Origin: an uncultured Collinsella sp.
Lineage (GTDB): Bacteria; Actinomycetota; Coriobacteriia; Coriobacteriales; Coriobacteriaceae
NCBI GenBank assembly: GCA_905213265.1
Contig: CAJMHR010000021.1
Location: forward strand, 1-43,185
Direction of reading: 5' to 3'
Length of the DNA stretch: 43,185 nt
The notes beneath the pieces were generated by a model, which was given only the letters and a program-made list of their open reading frames with translations, did not search any database and was not told the DNA's origin. Below, piece after piece: positions 33,926-41,512 of the stretch; the stretch's first letter is position 1, and the number at the start of each line of letters is the position of its first letter. The translations under genes were made by a program, and so were the position numbers.

Positions 33926-33944
33926 TACATACCGTCAGTATCTA
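33926..33944. promoter_or_regulatory. TetR-type operator 2 upstream of the MFS gene
   Basis: TACATAC-CGTCA-GTATCTA, the same half-site as operator 1 with one mismatch, starting just after the TetR stop codon. The two sites are ~65 bp apart centre to centre, about six helical turns, so two dimers would sit on the same face. Confidence 0.65.
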
Positions 33945-33946
33945 TA

Positions 33947-34609
33947 TTACCACCCAGCACGGTTCCATACGTCCCAAATCTGAGCCGTTGTCTGAAGCAC
34001 TTCATTACCCAAATCGAGCCCCACCGCGGCCGCCATCTGCGCCAAACATTGCGCGCGAGCGAGCATTCGATCTTTGGTCTCGAGCGGACGGAACAGCGGC
34101 AGCAGCCAAAGATTCGCCAACAACGATACGGCCTCAGCCGCTTCGCGCGGGCATTTGCACGCAATGGAACCGTCGGCGATGCCCTCCTCAATCACTGGCA
34201 AGAGACAGCCATCGGCCGACTCGTCGAACGAGCCCTGGTACTGCATCGCCAGTAGACGCGAGCTTTTTACCGGATCTGCCGCAGGATGCATGCGTGCCCA
34301 TAGCTCAATTTGCGGAACGACAGACTCGGGCGCGTACAGCCGCTTGAGCTTTTGGGCTCCGGTCATATTGCCGATACCAAGCGTTGAGCGACGTTGCTCA
34401 ACAATCGGAGCCATTGCCCGATCAAATGCGGCGTTGAAAATCTCCTCTTTGCTCTTAAAGTGATGATAGACAGCGCCCTTGGTCATGCCATCGAGGCGGT
34501 CGACGATATCTTGAATGCTCGTCCCCTCATAACCCTGTGCGCAGAATAGCTCCAGCGCCGCGTCGAGAATCTTCGCGACCGTCTCCTCGGGATATTTATT
34601 ACGCCCCAT
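33947..34609 (-). CDS. TetR family transcriptional regulator of the MFS exporter
   Basis: From the ATG at 34609 the protein has 220 residues. The HTH is typical: KILDAALELFCAQGYEGTSIQDIVDRL-GMTKGAVYHHFKSKEEIF (residues ~11-55), like AcrR-type repressors. The C-terminal part is helical and would hold the ligand pocket. It is followed by two palindromic operators and the MFS gene on the same strand. The start is unsure: neither this ATG nor the one at 34645 has a strong SD, and an 11-bp inverted repeat overlaps the leader. Composition is lower in GC than the surroundings, as for the MFS gene. Confidence 0.9.
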   Translation of the reverse strand: MGRNKYPEETVAKILDAALELFCAQGYEGTSIQDIVDRLDGMTKGAVYHHFKSKEEIFNAAFDRAMAPIVEQRRSTLGIGNMTGAQKLKRLYAPESVVPQIELWARMHPAADPVKSSRLLAMQYQGSFDESADGCLLPVIEEGIADGSIACKCPREAAEAVSLLANLWLLPLFRPLETKDRMLARAQCLAQMAAAVGLDLGNEVLQTTAQIWDVWNRAGW

Positions 34610-34617
34610 AATCTGTC

Positions 34618-34669
34618 CATCCGCAACGCAAGTCTTGTGCCTCATTGCAGCATTTTAACGTTGCGGATG
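34618..34669. promoter_or_regulatory. 11-bp inverted repeat around the TetR leader
   Basis: CATCCGCAACG (34618-34628) and CGTTGCGGATG (34659-34669) are perfect complements 30 nt apart. On the minus strand the pair precedes the regulator's start; it may be an operator pair or leader hairpin. Confidence 0.35.
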
Positions 34670-34683
34670 GTAGGCGGTCGATT

Positions 34684-34785
34684 CTACACCGCGGCGGGAC
34701 CGTGCTCGCCGGTACGGATGCGGATGACTTCCTCGACCGGCTCGACCCAAATCTTGCCGTCTCCAACGGCGCCGCAATCTTGGAA
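34684..34785 (-). pseudogene. 3' fragment of a PII signalling protein gene (glnB-like)
   Basis: The minus strand encodes VGDGKIWVEPVEEVIRIRTGEHG up to AAV and a TAG, the last ~33 residues of PII proteins (consensus GDGKIFV...VEEVIRIRTGE). Residues before FQDCGA do not match PII, and no start, T-loop or nucleotide-binding N-terminus is present. It is therefore a truncated relic lying between the TetR gene and the CmpB-like gene. Intact PII proteins are ~112 residues and signal nitrogen status. Confidence 0.7.
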
Positions 34786-34856
34786 ACGGCACGGCAACGG
34801 GTGCGAAACGAACGGGAAATACGCGAGCAAGGGAGCCGTGAGCGCGCCCGTCCCGG

Positions 34857-35876
34857 CTAGCGCCGGAACAGCTCGCGGGCTCGGTCGCGGAGGTCGGTAG
34901 CTCGGATGACGCCCTCGTAGCGGTTGATGCGCAGACGCGGGAAGGCGTTAAAGAAGCGTAGGTCGCGGCGGCTGAGTGACACGCTCGGCACCGGACGGCT
35001 CATGCGCTTACCGGCAAGGCGACGGCTGAGCGACGGACGCGGCATGCTCGGCGCGGCATCGGCCACGCGGCGGGCAGCGAGCGCCAGGCCGCGAGCACCA
35101 TCCGCGATAAACGTCGGCATCGAAGCCTTCTCGCGCAGGGCATCGAGCGCGGCGTCGCCAAGCTCGGCCAGCCATGCGTTAACGGCACGGCTACGGATAT
35201 GCGTCTGTGTCACCGAGTCAATCGTCGAATCGGGAATGCGCTCGAGCATTGAGTCCGAGGCATCGGCAAGCGACTCGTTGATGCGGTCGGCAAGGTCAGC
35301 CCGGACGCGCTCCAGCTGATCGGACAGACGCCGCCAGCTCGCCAACGAGCACACCGTGTCGACCATCATCGCGACCGCGACGATAAAGGCGGACAGCCGC
35401 ACAATCAGCACCGGCAGATGGCCAAGCAGCCCCAGCAATGCCGGCTCCACTAAACGGCAAATGCATAACGCACCCAAGCCAAACGCGCAGGCCCAGTACA
35501 GGCAGATGCGCCCGTGCAGGTTAAACGGCAGATGCGAATAGTCCCAAAAGCGAGCGCCCGTTGTTTTTTCCAACAGCACGCCCACGCTGTACTCAATCAC
35601 GCTGCATACGAGCGCTGCAGCGACAAACTGGCTCGACGCGTCAGGAATTCCGCGCAACAGCAGCCAGCAGGCAATGCCGCCCGCGCCATAGATGGGGCAA
35701 CACGGTCCCAGCAAAAAGCCGCTGTTGGCAAAGCGTCCGTGGTTGAGCATGGCGCAGACTGTCGATTCCCATGCCCAGCCGCAAAACCCGTAGAAGGCAA
35801 ACGAGAGCACCAGTGCCGAGAGCGGGCAGGCGGCAAGCGTCGCGCCGCCAAATGCCATGTCGATCGCGGTCCCCAC
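34857..35876 (-). CDS. CmpB-like (PF06541 'putative ABC transporter permease') membrane protein
   Basis: A 339-residue protein. Its N-terminal ~180 residues hold about five helices with the family pattern: FYGFCGWAWESTVCAMLNHGRFANSGFLLGPCCPIYG, EYSVGVLLEKTTGARFWDYS, and FNLHGRICLYWACAFG. The remaining ~150 residues are cytosolic, helical and Arg-rich (RRLSDQLERVRADLADRI, LSRRDLRFFNAFPRLRINRYEGVIR). The family is named as an ABC permease, but its real role is not established. Start is GTG with GGAGAGGG upstream, only 3 nt after the HD gene stop, so the two are translationally linked. Confidence 0.8.
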   Translation of the reverse strand: MGTAIDMAFGGATLAACPLSALVLSFAFYGFCGWAWESTVCAMLNHGRFANSGFLLGPCCPIYGAGGIACWLLLRGIPDASSQFVAAALVCSVIEYSVGVLLEKTTGARFWDYSHLPFNLHGRICLYWACAFGLGALCICRLVEPALLGLLGHLPVLIVRLSAFIVAVAMMVDTVCSLASWRRLSDQLERVRADLADRINESLADASDSMLERIPDSTIDSVTQTHIRSRAVNAWLAELGDAALDALREKASMPTFIADGARGLALAARRVADAAPSMPRPSLSRRLAGKRMSRPVPSVSLSRRDLRFFNAFPRLRINRYEGVIRATDLRDRARELFRR

Positions 35877-35879
35877 CGT

Positions 35880-36416
35880 CTACCCTCTCCTCTTTTCACT
35901 CGATTCGCTGCTCACGCCATCGTCCGCCTCGTCTTTGCGCCGCAGGCGACCGGCGACCGTCTCGCGCAGCGCGCACCACTTATCAGCCAGGCATACAATC
36001 CATGCCTCACGACACGTCGGCGGCACTGGCACCAGCGGAAACATATGGCGCACGATAATATTCCGCTCGCGCGGCGTCAGCTCAAAATCTTCCTCCGCAC
36101 GTGCCAGGGCAAAAAACGGGTGGCGAAAGCCATGCAGCCGATGGCTTGGATCGGGATCGTGCCAATCGTAGAGAAAGTAATCGTGCAGCAGGGCCCCGCG
36201 CAACAACGAGGCGCGGTCGACCGAGACACCGACGCGGCCCAGGCGCTCGGCAAAGGACAGACTTGCCCGCGCTACCGAGGTCACATGCGTATACACCGTC
36301 ACATCGCCATGCTGGATAAACTCGCGCGTCAGGTCCAGACGGCCCGCCTGTGCCAGTTGACGGGCAGCATGGTCTACTTCGCACGCGATTTTCTCGGCAC
36401 GAACGGCATCGGACAT
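35880..36416 (-). CDS. HD domain protein (putative phosphohydrolase)
   Basis: The 178-residue protein starts at an ATG with AAGGAGG. HD-superfamily metal ligands are seen: H44 in TVYTHVTSVAR, the H78-D79 doublet in LLRGALLHDYFLYDWH, further histidines in HRLHGFRHPFFA, and the distal aspartate in CLADKWCALRE. This order matches small HD hydrolases acting on nucleotides or related phosphates. The partner gene is the CmpB-like membrane protein, 3 nt downstream; the pairing is common in Gram-positive anaerobes but unexplained. An upstream extension to 36488 has no SD and is dropped. Confidence 0.85.
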   Translation of the reverse strand: MSDAVRAEKIACEVDHAARQLAQAGRLDLTREFIQHGDVTVYTHVTSVARASLSFAERLGRVGVSVDRASLLRGALLHDYFLYDWHDPDPSHRLHGFRHPFFALARAEEDFELTPRERNIIVRHMFPLVPVPPTCREAWIVCLADKWCALRETVAGRLRRKDEADDGVSSESSEKRRG

Positions 36417-36644
36417 GCTGCCTCCTTCCAGCGGCCCGCGGTGACAAGCCACGGTCTGCGCACAATCGATAAAAACATCATGGAACACATCAGTATGGCA
36501 TCGGACAAAACGTTTTGCCCCACCAGTTGGCGAATTACCGCGCCGCCGTCACATATCAAACGCCAAAATGTGCGAGACTGTCTTGTGCAATTGTGCCGGC
36601 CGAGGGAGTGCCGGCGCACGATTCGCATGGAGTAACCCACAACG

Positions 36645-38426
36645 ATGCTGCTTACGCAAACGACAACGCCCGAGGACGTCAAGGCTCTCGACCGCGCCGA
36701 GCTTCCGCTGCTCTGCGGCGAGATCCGTCAGGCAATCCTCGAAAGCTCCGCCGCCGTCGGCGGGCACGTTGCCCCCAACTTGGGCGTCGTTGAGCTTACG
36801 GTTGCGCTTCATCGCGTGTTTAACTCCCCCATCGACAAGATTGTCTTTGACGTTTCGCACCAGACCTACGCCCACAAGGCGCTGACTGGGCGCGCGTACA
36901 CCTATATCGATCCGGAGCGTTATGGTGAGGCTTCTGGCTTTGCCAATCCCAACGAGTCCGAGCACGACCTGTTCGCCATGGGCCATACCTCCACGTCGGT
37001 GAGCCTGGGCTGCGGCCTGGCGCACGCTCGTGACCTGGCGGGTGACGCGTACAACGTCATCGCCATCATTGGCGACGGCTCGCTTTCGGGCGGCCTGGCG
37101 TTTGAGGGCTTTAACAACGCCGCCGAGCTCGACAGCAACCTGATCATCATCGTCAACGACAACGACCAGTCCATCGCCGAGAACCACGGTGGCCTCTATC
37201 GCAATCTGGCCGAGCTGCGCGCCAGCAACGGCACCTACGAGCGCAACGTTTTCCGCGCGATGGGGCTCGACTACCGCTATCTGGACGCCGGTAACGATGT
37301 GTTGGCCCTAGTCGACGCACTGCAGGAACTGCGCAATATCGATCACCCCATCGTGCTGCACGTCTCCACCGCCAAGGGCAAGGGCTTTGAGCCGGCCCAG
37401 AGCGACCCCGAGCGCTGGCACCACGTGGGTCCGTTTGACATGGCAACTGGACGCAAGCTCTGCCCGGGCCATCCGAGCGAGCCTGCGCCGCGCACCTATG
37501 CCGACATTACGGGCGAGGCGCTCAGCGCCGCCATCGGGCGCGATCCGCAGGTCGTGGGCATCACGGCCGCCACGCCCTACATCATGGGCTTTACACCTGA
37601 GCTTCGCGCTGCCGCCGGCAAACAGTTCGTCGATGTGGGCATTGCCGAGGAGCACGCCGTGACCTTTGCCACCGCGCTTGCGCGCTCGGGCGCCAAGCCA
37701 GTCTTTGGTGTGTACGGCACATTTTTGCAGCGCGCCTACGACGAGCTGTGGCACGATCTGTGCCTCAACGACGCCCCCGCAACCATTCTAGTGTTTGGCG
37801 CGTCGATCTTTGGCACCACGTCCGAGACGCACCTCTCGTTCTTTGATATTTCCATGCTGGGCGGACTTCCCAACATGCGCTACCTTGCACCGGCCTGCAT
37901 GGAGGAATATCTGTCCATGCTGAGCTGGTCGCTCGACCACCGCGAGCATCCCGTGGCGATCCGCGTACCGGGCATTGGCCTGGTTAGCCGCCCCGATTTG
38001 GCGCCCGCCGAGGGCACCGATTACGGCGTCGCGCGCTACAACGTCGTACGTCAGGGCCGCGATGTGGCCGTGCTTGCGCTTGGCGATTTCTTTGAGCTGG
38101 GCGAGCGCGTGGCAAACCGTCTGGCTGCCGAGTACGGCATCGAGGCCACGCTCGTCAACCCTCGCTTCGCAACCGAGCTCGACCGCGAGTTCCTCGATAG
38201 CCTTGTCGCCGAGCATCGCGTTGTCGTCACCCTCGAGGACGGCATCTTGGACGGTGGCTGGGGCGAGCGCGTCGCGTGCTATCTGGCCTGCACGCCTGTG
38301 CGCACGCGCACCTTCGGCATCGCCAAGGGCTTCCCCGACCGCTACGACCCCAACGAACTACTCGCGCAGAACGGCATGACGGTCGAGAACATGGCCGCCG
38401 AAGCCGTGAGGCTACTCAACGAGTAA
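36645..38426 (+). CDS. dxs: 1-deoxy-D-xylulose-5-phosphate synthase-like TPP enzyme
   Basis: The 593-residue protein has the DXS/transketolase layout: TPP-binding IGDGSLSGGLAFEGFNNAAELDSNLIIIVNDND (~140-172), HTSTSVSLGCGLA, a pyrimidine-binding domain with FVDVGIAEEHAVTFATALA (~327-345) holding the catalytic glutamate, and a C-terminal transketolase domain (VVTLEDGILDGGWGERV). DXS condenses pyruvate and glyceraldehyde 3-phosphate in the first step of the MEP isoprenoid pathway. It is shorter than classic DXS (~620-640) and several motifs differ (HQTYAHKALTGR, AEEHAV instead of AEQHAV), placing it in a divergent clade, so activity on the canonical substrates is not certain. The SD is weak (GGAG ~12 nt upstream). 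No other MEP gene is nearby. Confidence 0.85.
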   Translation: MLLTQTTTPEDVKALDRAELPLLCGEIRQAILESSAAVGGHVAPNLGVVELTVALHRVFNSPIDKIVFDVSHQTYAHKALTGRAYTYIDPERYGEASGFANPNESEHDLFAMGHTSTSVSLGCGLAHARDLAGDAYNVIAIIGDGSLSGGLAFEGFNNAAELDSNLIIIVNDNDQSIAENHGGLYRNLAELRASNGTYERNVFRAMGLDYRYLDAGNDVLALVDALQELRNIDHPIVLHVSTAKGKGFEPAQSDPERWHHVGPFDMATGRKLCPGHPSEPAPRTYADITGEALSAAIGRDPQVVGITAATPYIMGFTPELRAAAGKQFVDVGIAEEHAVTFATALARSGAKPVFGVYGTFLQRAYDELWHDLCLNDAPATILVFGASIFGTTSETHLSFFDISMLGGLPNMRYLAPACMEEYLSMLSWSLDHREHPVAIRVPGIGLVSRPDLAPAEGTDYGVARYNVVRQGRDVAVLALGDFFELGERVANRLAAEYGIEATLVNPRFATELDREFLDSLVAEHRVVVTLEDGILDGGWGERVACYLACTPVRTRTFGIAKGFPDRYDPNELLAQNGMTVENMAAEAVRLLNE

Positions 38427-38464
38427 AAAACCTCCGCAAGGGAAGCACCCTTGCGGAGGTTTTT
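38426..38464. terminator. Intrinsic terminator of the DXS-like gene
   Basis: A 17-bp perfect stem (AAAAACCTCCGCAAGGG with its complement, loop AAGCA) begins at the stop codon and runs into TTTTTATTTT. The A-run on the other side makes it bidirectional. The gap 38427-38852 also holds a palindrome, a 21-codon frame, a dispersed repeat copy and the importer promoter. Confidence 0.9.
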
Positions 38465-38482
38465 ATTTTCACGACGCGATTA

Positions 38483-38537
38483 TCTCAATCTGTAACAGTT
38501 AGAACCCATTTCCTCGTCTACCTGTTACAGATTGAGA
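38483..38537. repeat. 16-bp perfect inverted repeat (TCTCAATCTGTAACAG)
   Basis: 38483-38498 and 38522-38537 are exact complements around a 23-nt loop. It resembles the dispersed palindromes in size but lacks their CTGTCCC core. On the minus strand it overlaps the 3' half of a small SD-preceded frame. Confidence 0.6.
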
Positions 38538-38583
38538 CAAAACAGCAAGTCATGGTCGGCGCGAAAAACGAATAACCGTTCAT
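38518..38583 (-). CDS. Possible 21-aa peptide
   Basis: ATG at 38583 with an AAGGAG seven nt upstream (38591-38596) and a perfect TATAAT at 38628-38623, which lacks a clear -35. The peptide begins MNGYSFFAPTMTCC and ends in ICNR; it is Phe/Cys-rich. Its last codons lie in the loop and one arm of the 38483-38537 palindrome. No family is known. It may be a leader peptide, a small membrane peptide or chance. Confidence 0.3.
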   Translation of the reverse strand: MNGYSFFAPTMTCCFVSICNR

Positions 38584-38694
38584 GCGCGATCTCCTTACTT
38601 ATATATGTGTCGCGTTGCCGCCATTATAGCGACCGCCGCGAGCGATTATGCCGTCTGCAAAGCGCTATCTCAGCTGCAATATTCGACGTTTGCC

Positions 38695-38739
38695 CAGATA
38701 AAACCTGCCAAAATAAACCTGTCCCTTTTTGGTAGGCAG
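38695..38739. repeat. CTGTCCC-type palindrome, copy 8 (AACCTGCC subtype)
   Basis: CAGATAAAACCTGCCAAAA-TAAACCTGTCCC-TTTTTGGTAGGCAG, nearly identical to the copies at 9388 and (inverted) 14247. It lies ~40 nt upstream of the importer promoter. Confidence 0.8.
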
Positions 38740-38779
38740 AATTACCCATAAGGTAAGTATGTTTCTGAGTTATTTCGTG

Positions 38780-38809
38780 TTGACCCATTTGAGCGCGATA
38801 GGGTATAAC
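38780..38809 (+). promoter_or_regulatory. Sigma-70-type promoter of the amino-acid importer
   Basis: TTGACC (38780-38785), an 18-bp spacer and TATAAC (38804-38809), 43 nt upstream of the binding-protein start codon. Confidence 0.7.
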
Positions 38810-38852
38810 TCTACTCAACCGCTAGGGATTTTATTGAGAAAGGTGTTCTACC

Positions 38853-39848
38853 ATGAGCAAGAACCTCTCCCAGCAGGTCGTTCTCGACCGCCGCGGCTTC
38901 GTTGCCGCCACCTTCGCAACCGTCGCCGGCCTTGGTCTTGCCGGCTGCTCCGACACCAGCGCCGAGGCCGACAAGGGTTCCGCCGCCGGCTCCTCCAAGG
39001 GCTCCGAGGATACCGAGGCCTCCACCACGCTCGACGCTAAGGCATTCGACAAGCTCGTCGACAACGGCCCCAAGGCCGATGACGACGCCATCGCCGCCAG
39101 CACCTGGGCCACGGCCGTCAAGGACGCCGGCGTCTTTAAGATCGGTGGCGTTCAGACCTCCACGCTTTTCTCCCTCCTCAACGAGAAAGACGGTCAGACC
39201 CGCGGCTTCGATGCCGGCATCGCGCAGCTTCTGTCCAACTACATCCTGGGCGAGAACAAGGTCGAGATCACCCAGGTGACCTCGGACACGCGCGAGTCCG
39301 TCCTGCAGAACGGCCAGGTCGACGCCGTCTTTGCCACCTATACCATCACTGACGAGCGCAAGAAGCTCGTCTCCTTCGCTGGCCCCTACTACTACACCCA
39401 GCAGGCCATCCTGGTGCTCGCCGATAACGACGACATCAAGAGCGTCGACGACTTGGCCGACAAGAACGTCGCCGTCCAGTCCGGCTCCAACGGCCCCGCC
39501 ATCCTGGAGGAGTTCGCTCCCAAGGCCAGCCAGCAGGAGTTCAAGACCGACGAGGAGGCCCGCCAGGCACTCCAGCAGGGCCGCGTTGACGCCTACGTCA
39601 TCGATAACAACATGCAGCAGAGCGCCCTGGTCCGCGAGCCCGGTAAGTACAAGATCGCCGGCAAGCCCTTCGGCAGCAAGGAGCCCTACGGCATCGGCCT
39701 GCCGCTCGATTCCGACGGCGTCGCCTTTGTCAACGACTTCCTCAAGAGGATCGAGGACGATGGCACCTGGACCAAGCTGTGGCAGATCTGCATCGGCGAC
39801 CGTACGGGCGACACCAATGTTCCCGAGCTGCCCGAGATCGGCGCCTAG
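38853..39848 (+). CDS. Polar amino-acid ABC transporter substrate-binding lipoprotein
   Basis: A 331-residue lipoprotein: the N-terminus has a twin-arginine-like DRRGF followed by a hydrophobic core and the lipobox LAGC (C32), then a Ser/Ala/Asp-rich linker. The SBP family 3 fold follows: FKIGGVQTSTLFSLLN, GQTRGFDAGIAQLL, VDAVFATYTITDERKKLVSFAGPYYYTQQAILV, SVDDLADKNVAVQSGSNGP, PYGIGLPLDS. The TITDxRxxxxxFxxPY pattern is typical of glutamate/glutamine-type binding proteins, so acidic or amide amino acids are the likely ligands. AAGGTG SD. First gene of the importer operon. A hairpin follows at 39937, as is common after highly expressed binding-protein genes. Confidence 0.93.
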   Translation: MSKNLSQQVVLDRRGFVAATFATVAGLGLAGCSDTSAEADKGSAAGSSKGSEDTEASTTLDAKAFDKLVDNGPKADDDAIAASTWATAVKDAGVFKIGGVQTSTLFSLLNEKDGQTRGFDAGIAQLLSNYILGENKVEITQVTSDTRESVLQNGQVDAVFATYTITDERKKLVSFAGPYYYTQQAILVLADNDDIKSVDDLADKNVAVQSGSNGPAILEEFAPKASQQEFKTDEEARQALQQGRVDAYVIDNNMQQSALVREPGKYKIAGKPFGSKEPYGIGLPLDSDGVAFVNDFLKRIEDDGTWTKLWQICIGDRTGDTNVPELPEIGA

Positions 39849-39936
39849 GCAGCGAGCCTGGTAACGACCGCAACGAAACCATACGGAAACGCATGATGCG
39901 CTTTATTGCGGTAAACTGTTTCCTCACTGAGTTGTC

Positions 39937-39965
39937 GGGGCTTCCGTACACACGGGAGCCCCTTT
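39937..39965 (+). terminator. Partial terminator/stabilising hairpin between binding protein and permeases
   Basis: A 10-bp stem with one wobble pair (GGGGCTTCCG/CGGGAGCCCC, loop TACACA) followed by TTTCCTT. It probably lowers permease expression relative to the binding protein. Confidence 0.55.
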
Positions 39966-39986
39966 CCTTATCGGCGGGAGGTCCGC

Positions 39987-40646
39987 ATGAGTCTCTCCGA
40001 GCTCTGGTCGCTCTATGGCCAGAACTATATCGACGCGCTGCTAGCAACCTGGGGCATGACGCTTGAGTCGTTTGCCATCGCCATGGTGCTGGCCGTCGCC
40101 GTCACCGTGATGCGCGTGTCGCCGCTCAAGCCGCTGCGCGTCTTTGGCGACCTGTATGTCCAGGTCTTCCGTAACATCCCCGGCATCGCGCTGCTCATCA
40201 TCGTCGTCTACGCGCTGCCGCCGCTCAAGGTCGTTCTGCCCTACCGCACCTGCGTTATCGTCGCTACGGTCCTTTTGGGCTCGGCCTTTGGCTCCGAGAA
40301 CTTCATGAGTGGCATCAACACCGTCGGCGTCGGTCAGGTCGAAGCCGCACGTTCGCTCGGCATGAGCTTTAACCGCATCCTCGCCAAGATCGTGATTCCG
40401 CAAGCGCTGCGCTCGAGCGTGCTGCCCATGACTAACCTCTTTATCGCCGTCATGCTCACCACCGCGCTCGGCAGCCAGGTGCCGCTTAAACCGCAGGAGC
40501 TCACCGGCGTGGTGAGCTACATCAATACCCGCTCGCTCGGCGGCGTCGCCGCGTTCTTTATCTCGGCACTCGGCTACCTGGGCACGGCCTTTGTGGTGAG
40601 CCACATTGGCAACTATATCGATAAGAAGGTGAGGATCCTCCGATGA
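39987..40646 (+). CDS. Amino-acid ABC transporter permease (HisM/GluC-like)
   Basis: A 219-residue permease with about five membrane helices and a GGGAGG ribosome binding site. The His/Glu/Gln/Arg/opine family signature is present: YVQVFRNIPGIALLIIVVY near residues 58-76, and the EAA loop that contacts the ATPase, GVGQVEAARSLGMSFNRILAKIVIPQALR (~113-141). The final codon overlaps the next permease by 4 nt (ATGA), showing tight coupling. With the second permease it forms the heterodimeric channel of the importer. Confidence 0.93.
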   Translation: MSLSELWSLYGQNYIDALLATWGMTLESFAIAMVLAVAVTVMRVSPLKPLRVFGDLYVQVFRNIPGIALLIIVVYALPPLKVVLPYRTCVIVATVLLGSAFGSENFMSGINTVGVGQVEAARSLGMSFNRILAKIVIPQALRSSVLPMTNLFIAVMLTTALGSQVPLKPQELTGVVSYINTRSLGGVAAFFISALGYLGTAFVVSHIGNYIDKKVRILR

Positions 40647-41476
40647 GCAAGCACTCCACCTCCGCACTCACCATGCGCGATGCGCTCTACGAGGCTCCCG
40701 GCCCCAAGATGCGCGCCAAGATTCGCATCGGCACCGCCATCTCGCTTGTTGCTGTCGCCGCGCTCGCCATCCTGGTGCTGCAGCGCTTTTATGTGACCGG
40801 CCAGCTTTCGGTCCACTATTGGTATTTCTTTACGCACCTCACTACCTGGAAGTTCTTGCTTGCCGGCTTTGAGGGCACCGTTAAAGTCGCACTCACTGCC
40901 GGCGTCATTGCGCTGGTACTGGGCTTAGCCCTTATGCTCGGCCGCACCAGCGGCATCAAGCCGCTACAGCTGGTCTGCCGCGTGCTCACCGATTTCTTCC
41001 GCGGTGTGCCGAGTCTGCTGTTCATCTACTTCTTCTTTTTGGTGCTGCCCCAGTACAAGATCGCGCTACCATCGTTTTGGATGCTCACGCTTCCCGTCGC
41101 GCTCGCTGCCGCCGGCGTGCTGGCCGAGATCTTCCGCGCCGGCGTCAACGCCGTGCCGCGCGGTCAGGTCGAGGCCGCCCAGGCACTCGGTCTCTCCAGG
41201 GCCAAAATCACCTTTAAAATCGTGTTGCCGCAGGCGATTCGGTTTATCATTCCGTCGTTGATTTCGCAGCTCGTGGTCGTAGTCAAAGACACCACCGTCG
41301 CCTATGTGGTGAGCTACCCCGACCTCATGCAAAACGCCCGCGTGCTCATTACCAACTACGACGCCCTCGTGTCGGTCTACCTGGTTATCGCGGTCATCTA
41401 CATCCTCATCAACGTCGCGATCAACAAGGCCGCTGTCTATGTTTCGCACAAGACCGGCGCGACCATCATCCGCTAA
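40643..41476 (+). CDS. Amino-acid ABC transporter permease (HisQ/GluD-like)
   Basis: This 277-residue permease starts within the stop region of the first (ATGA overlap). A ~30-residue charged N-terminus precedes the first helix (ISLVAVAALAILVL). The family 3 pattern is seen in VLTDFFRGVPSLLFIYFFFLVLPQYK, and the EAA loop is GVNAVPRGQVEAAQALGLSRAKITFKIVLPQAIR. The C-terminal SQLVVVVKDTTVAYVVSYPDL is typical of glutamate-type permeases. It pairs with the 219-aa permease; the longer N-terminus matches GluD-like subunits. Confidence 0.93.
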   Translation: MSKHSTSALTMRDALYEAPGPKMRAKIRIGTAISLVAVAALAILVLQRFYVTGQLSVHYWYFFTHLTTWKFLLAGFEGTVKVALTAGVIALVLGLALMLGRTSGIKPLQLVCRVLTDFFRGVPSLLFIYFFFLVLPQYKIALPSFWMLTLPVALAAAGVLAEIFRAGVNAVPRGQVEAAQALGLSRAKITFKIVLPQAIRFIIPSLISQLVVVVKDTTVAYVVSYPDLMQNARVLITNYDALVSVYLVIAVIYILINVAINKAAVYVSHKTGATIIR

Positions 41477-41512
41477 CGCTTTACCATTTCGAGTCATAAG
41501 GAGCCGAGCACC

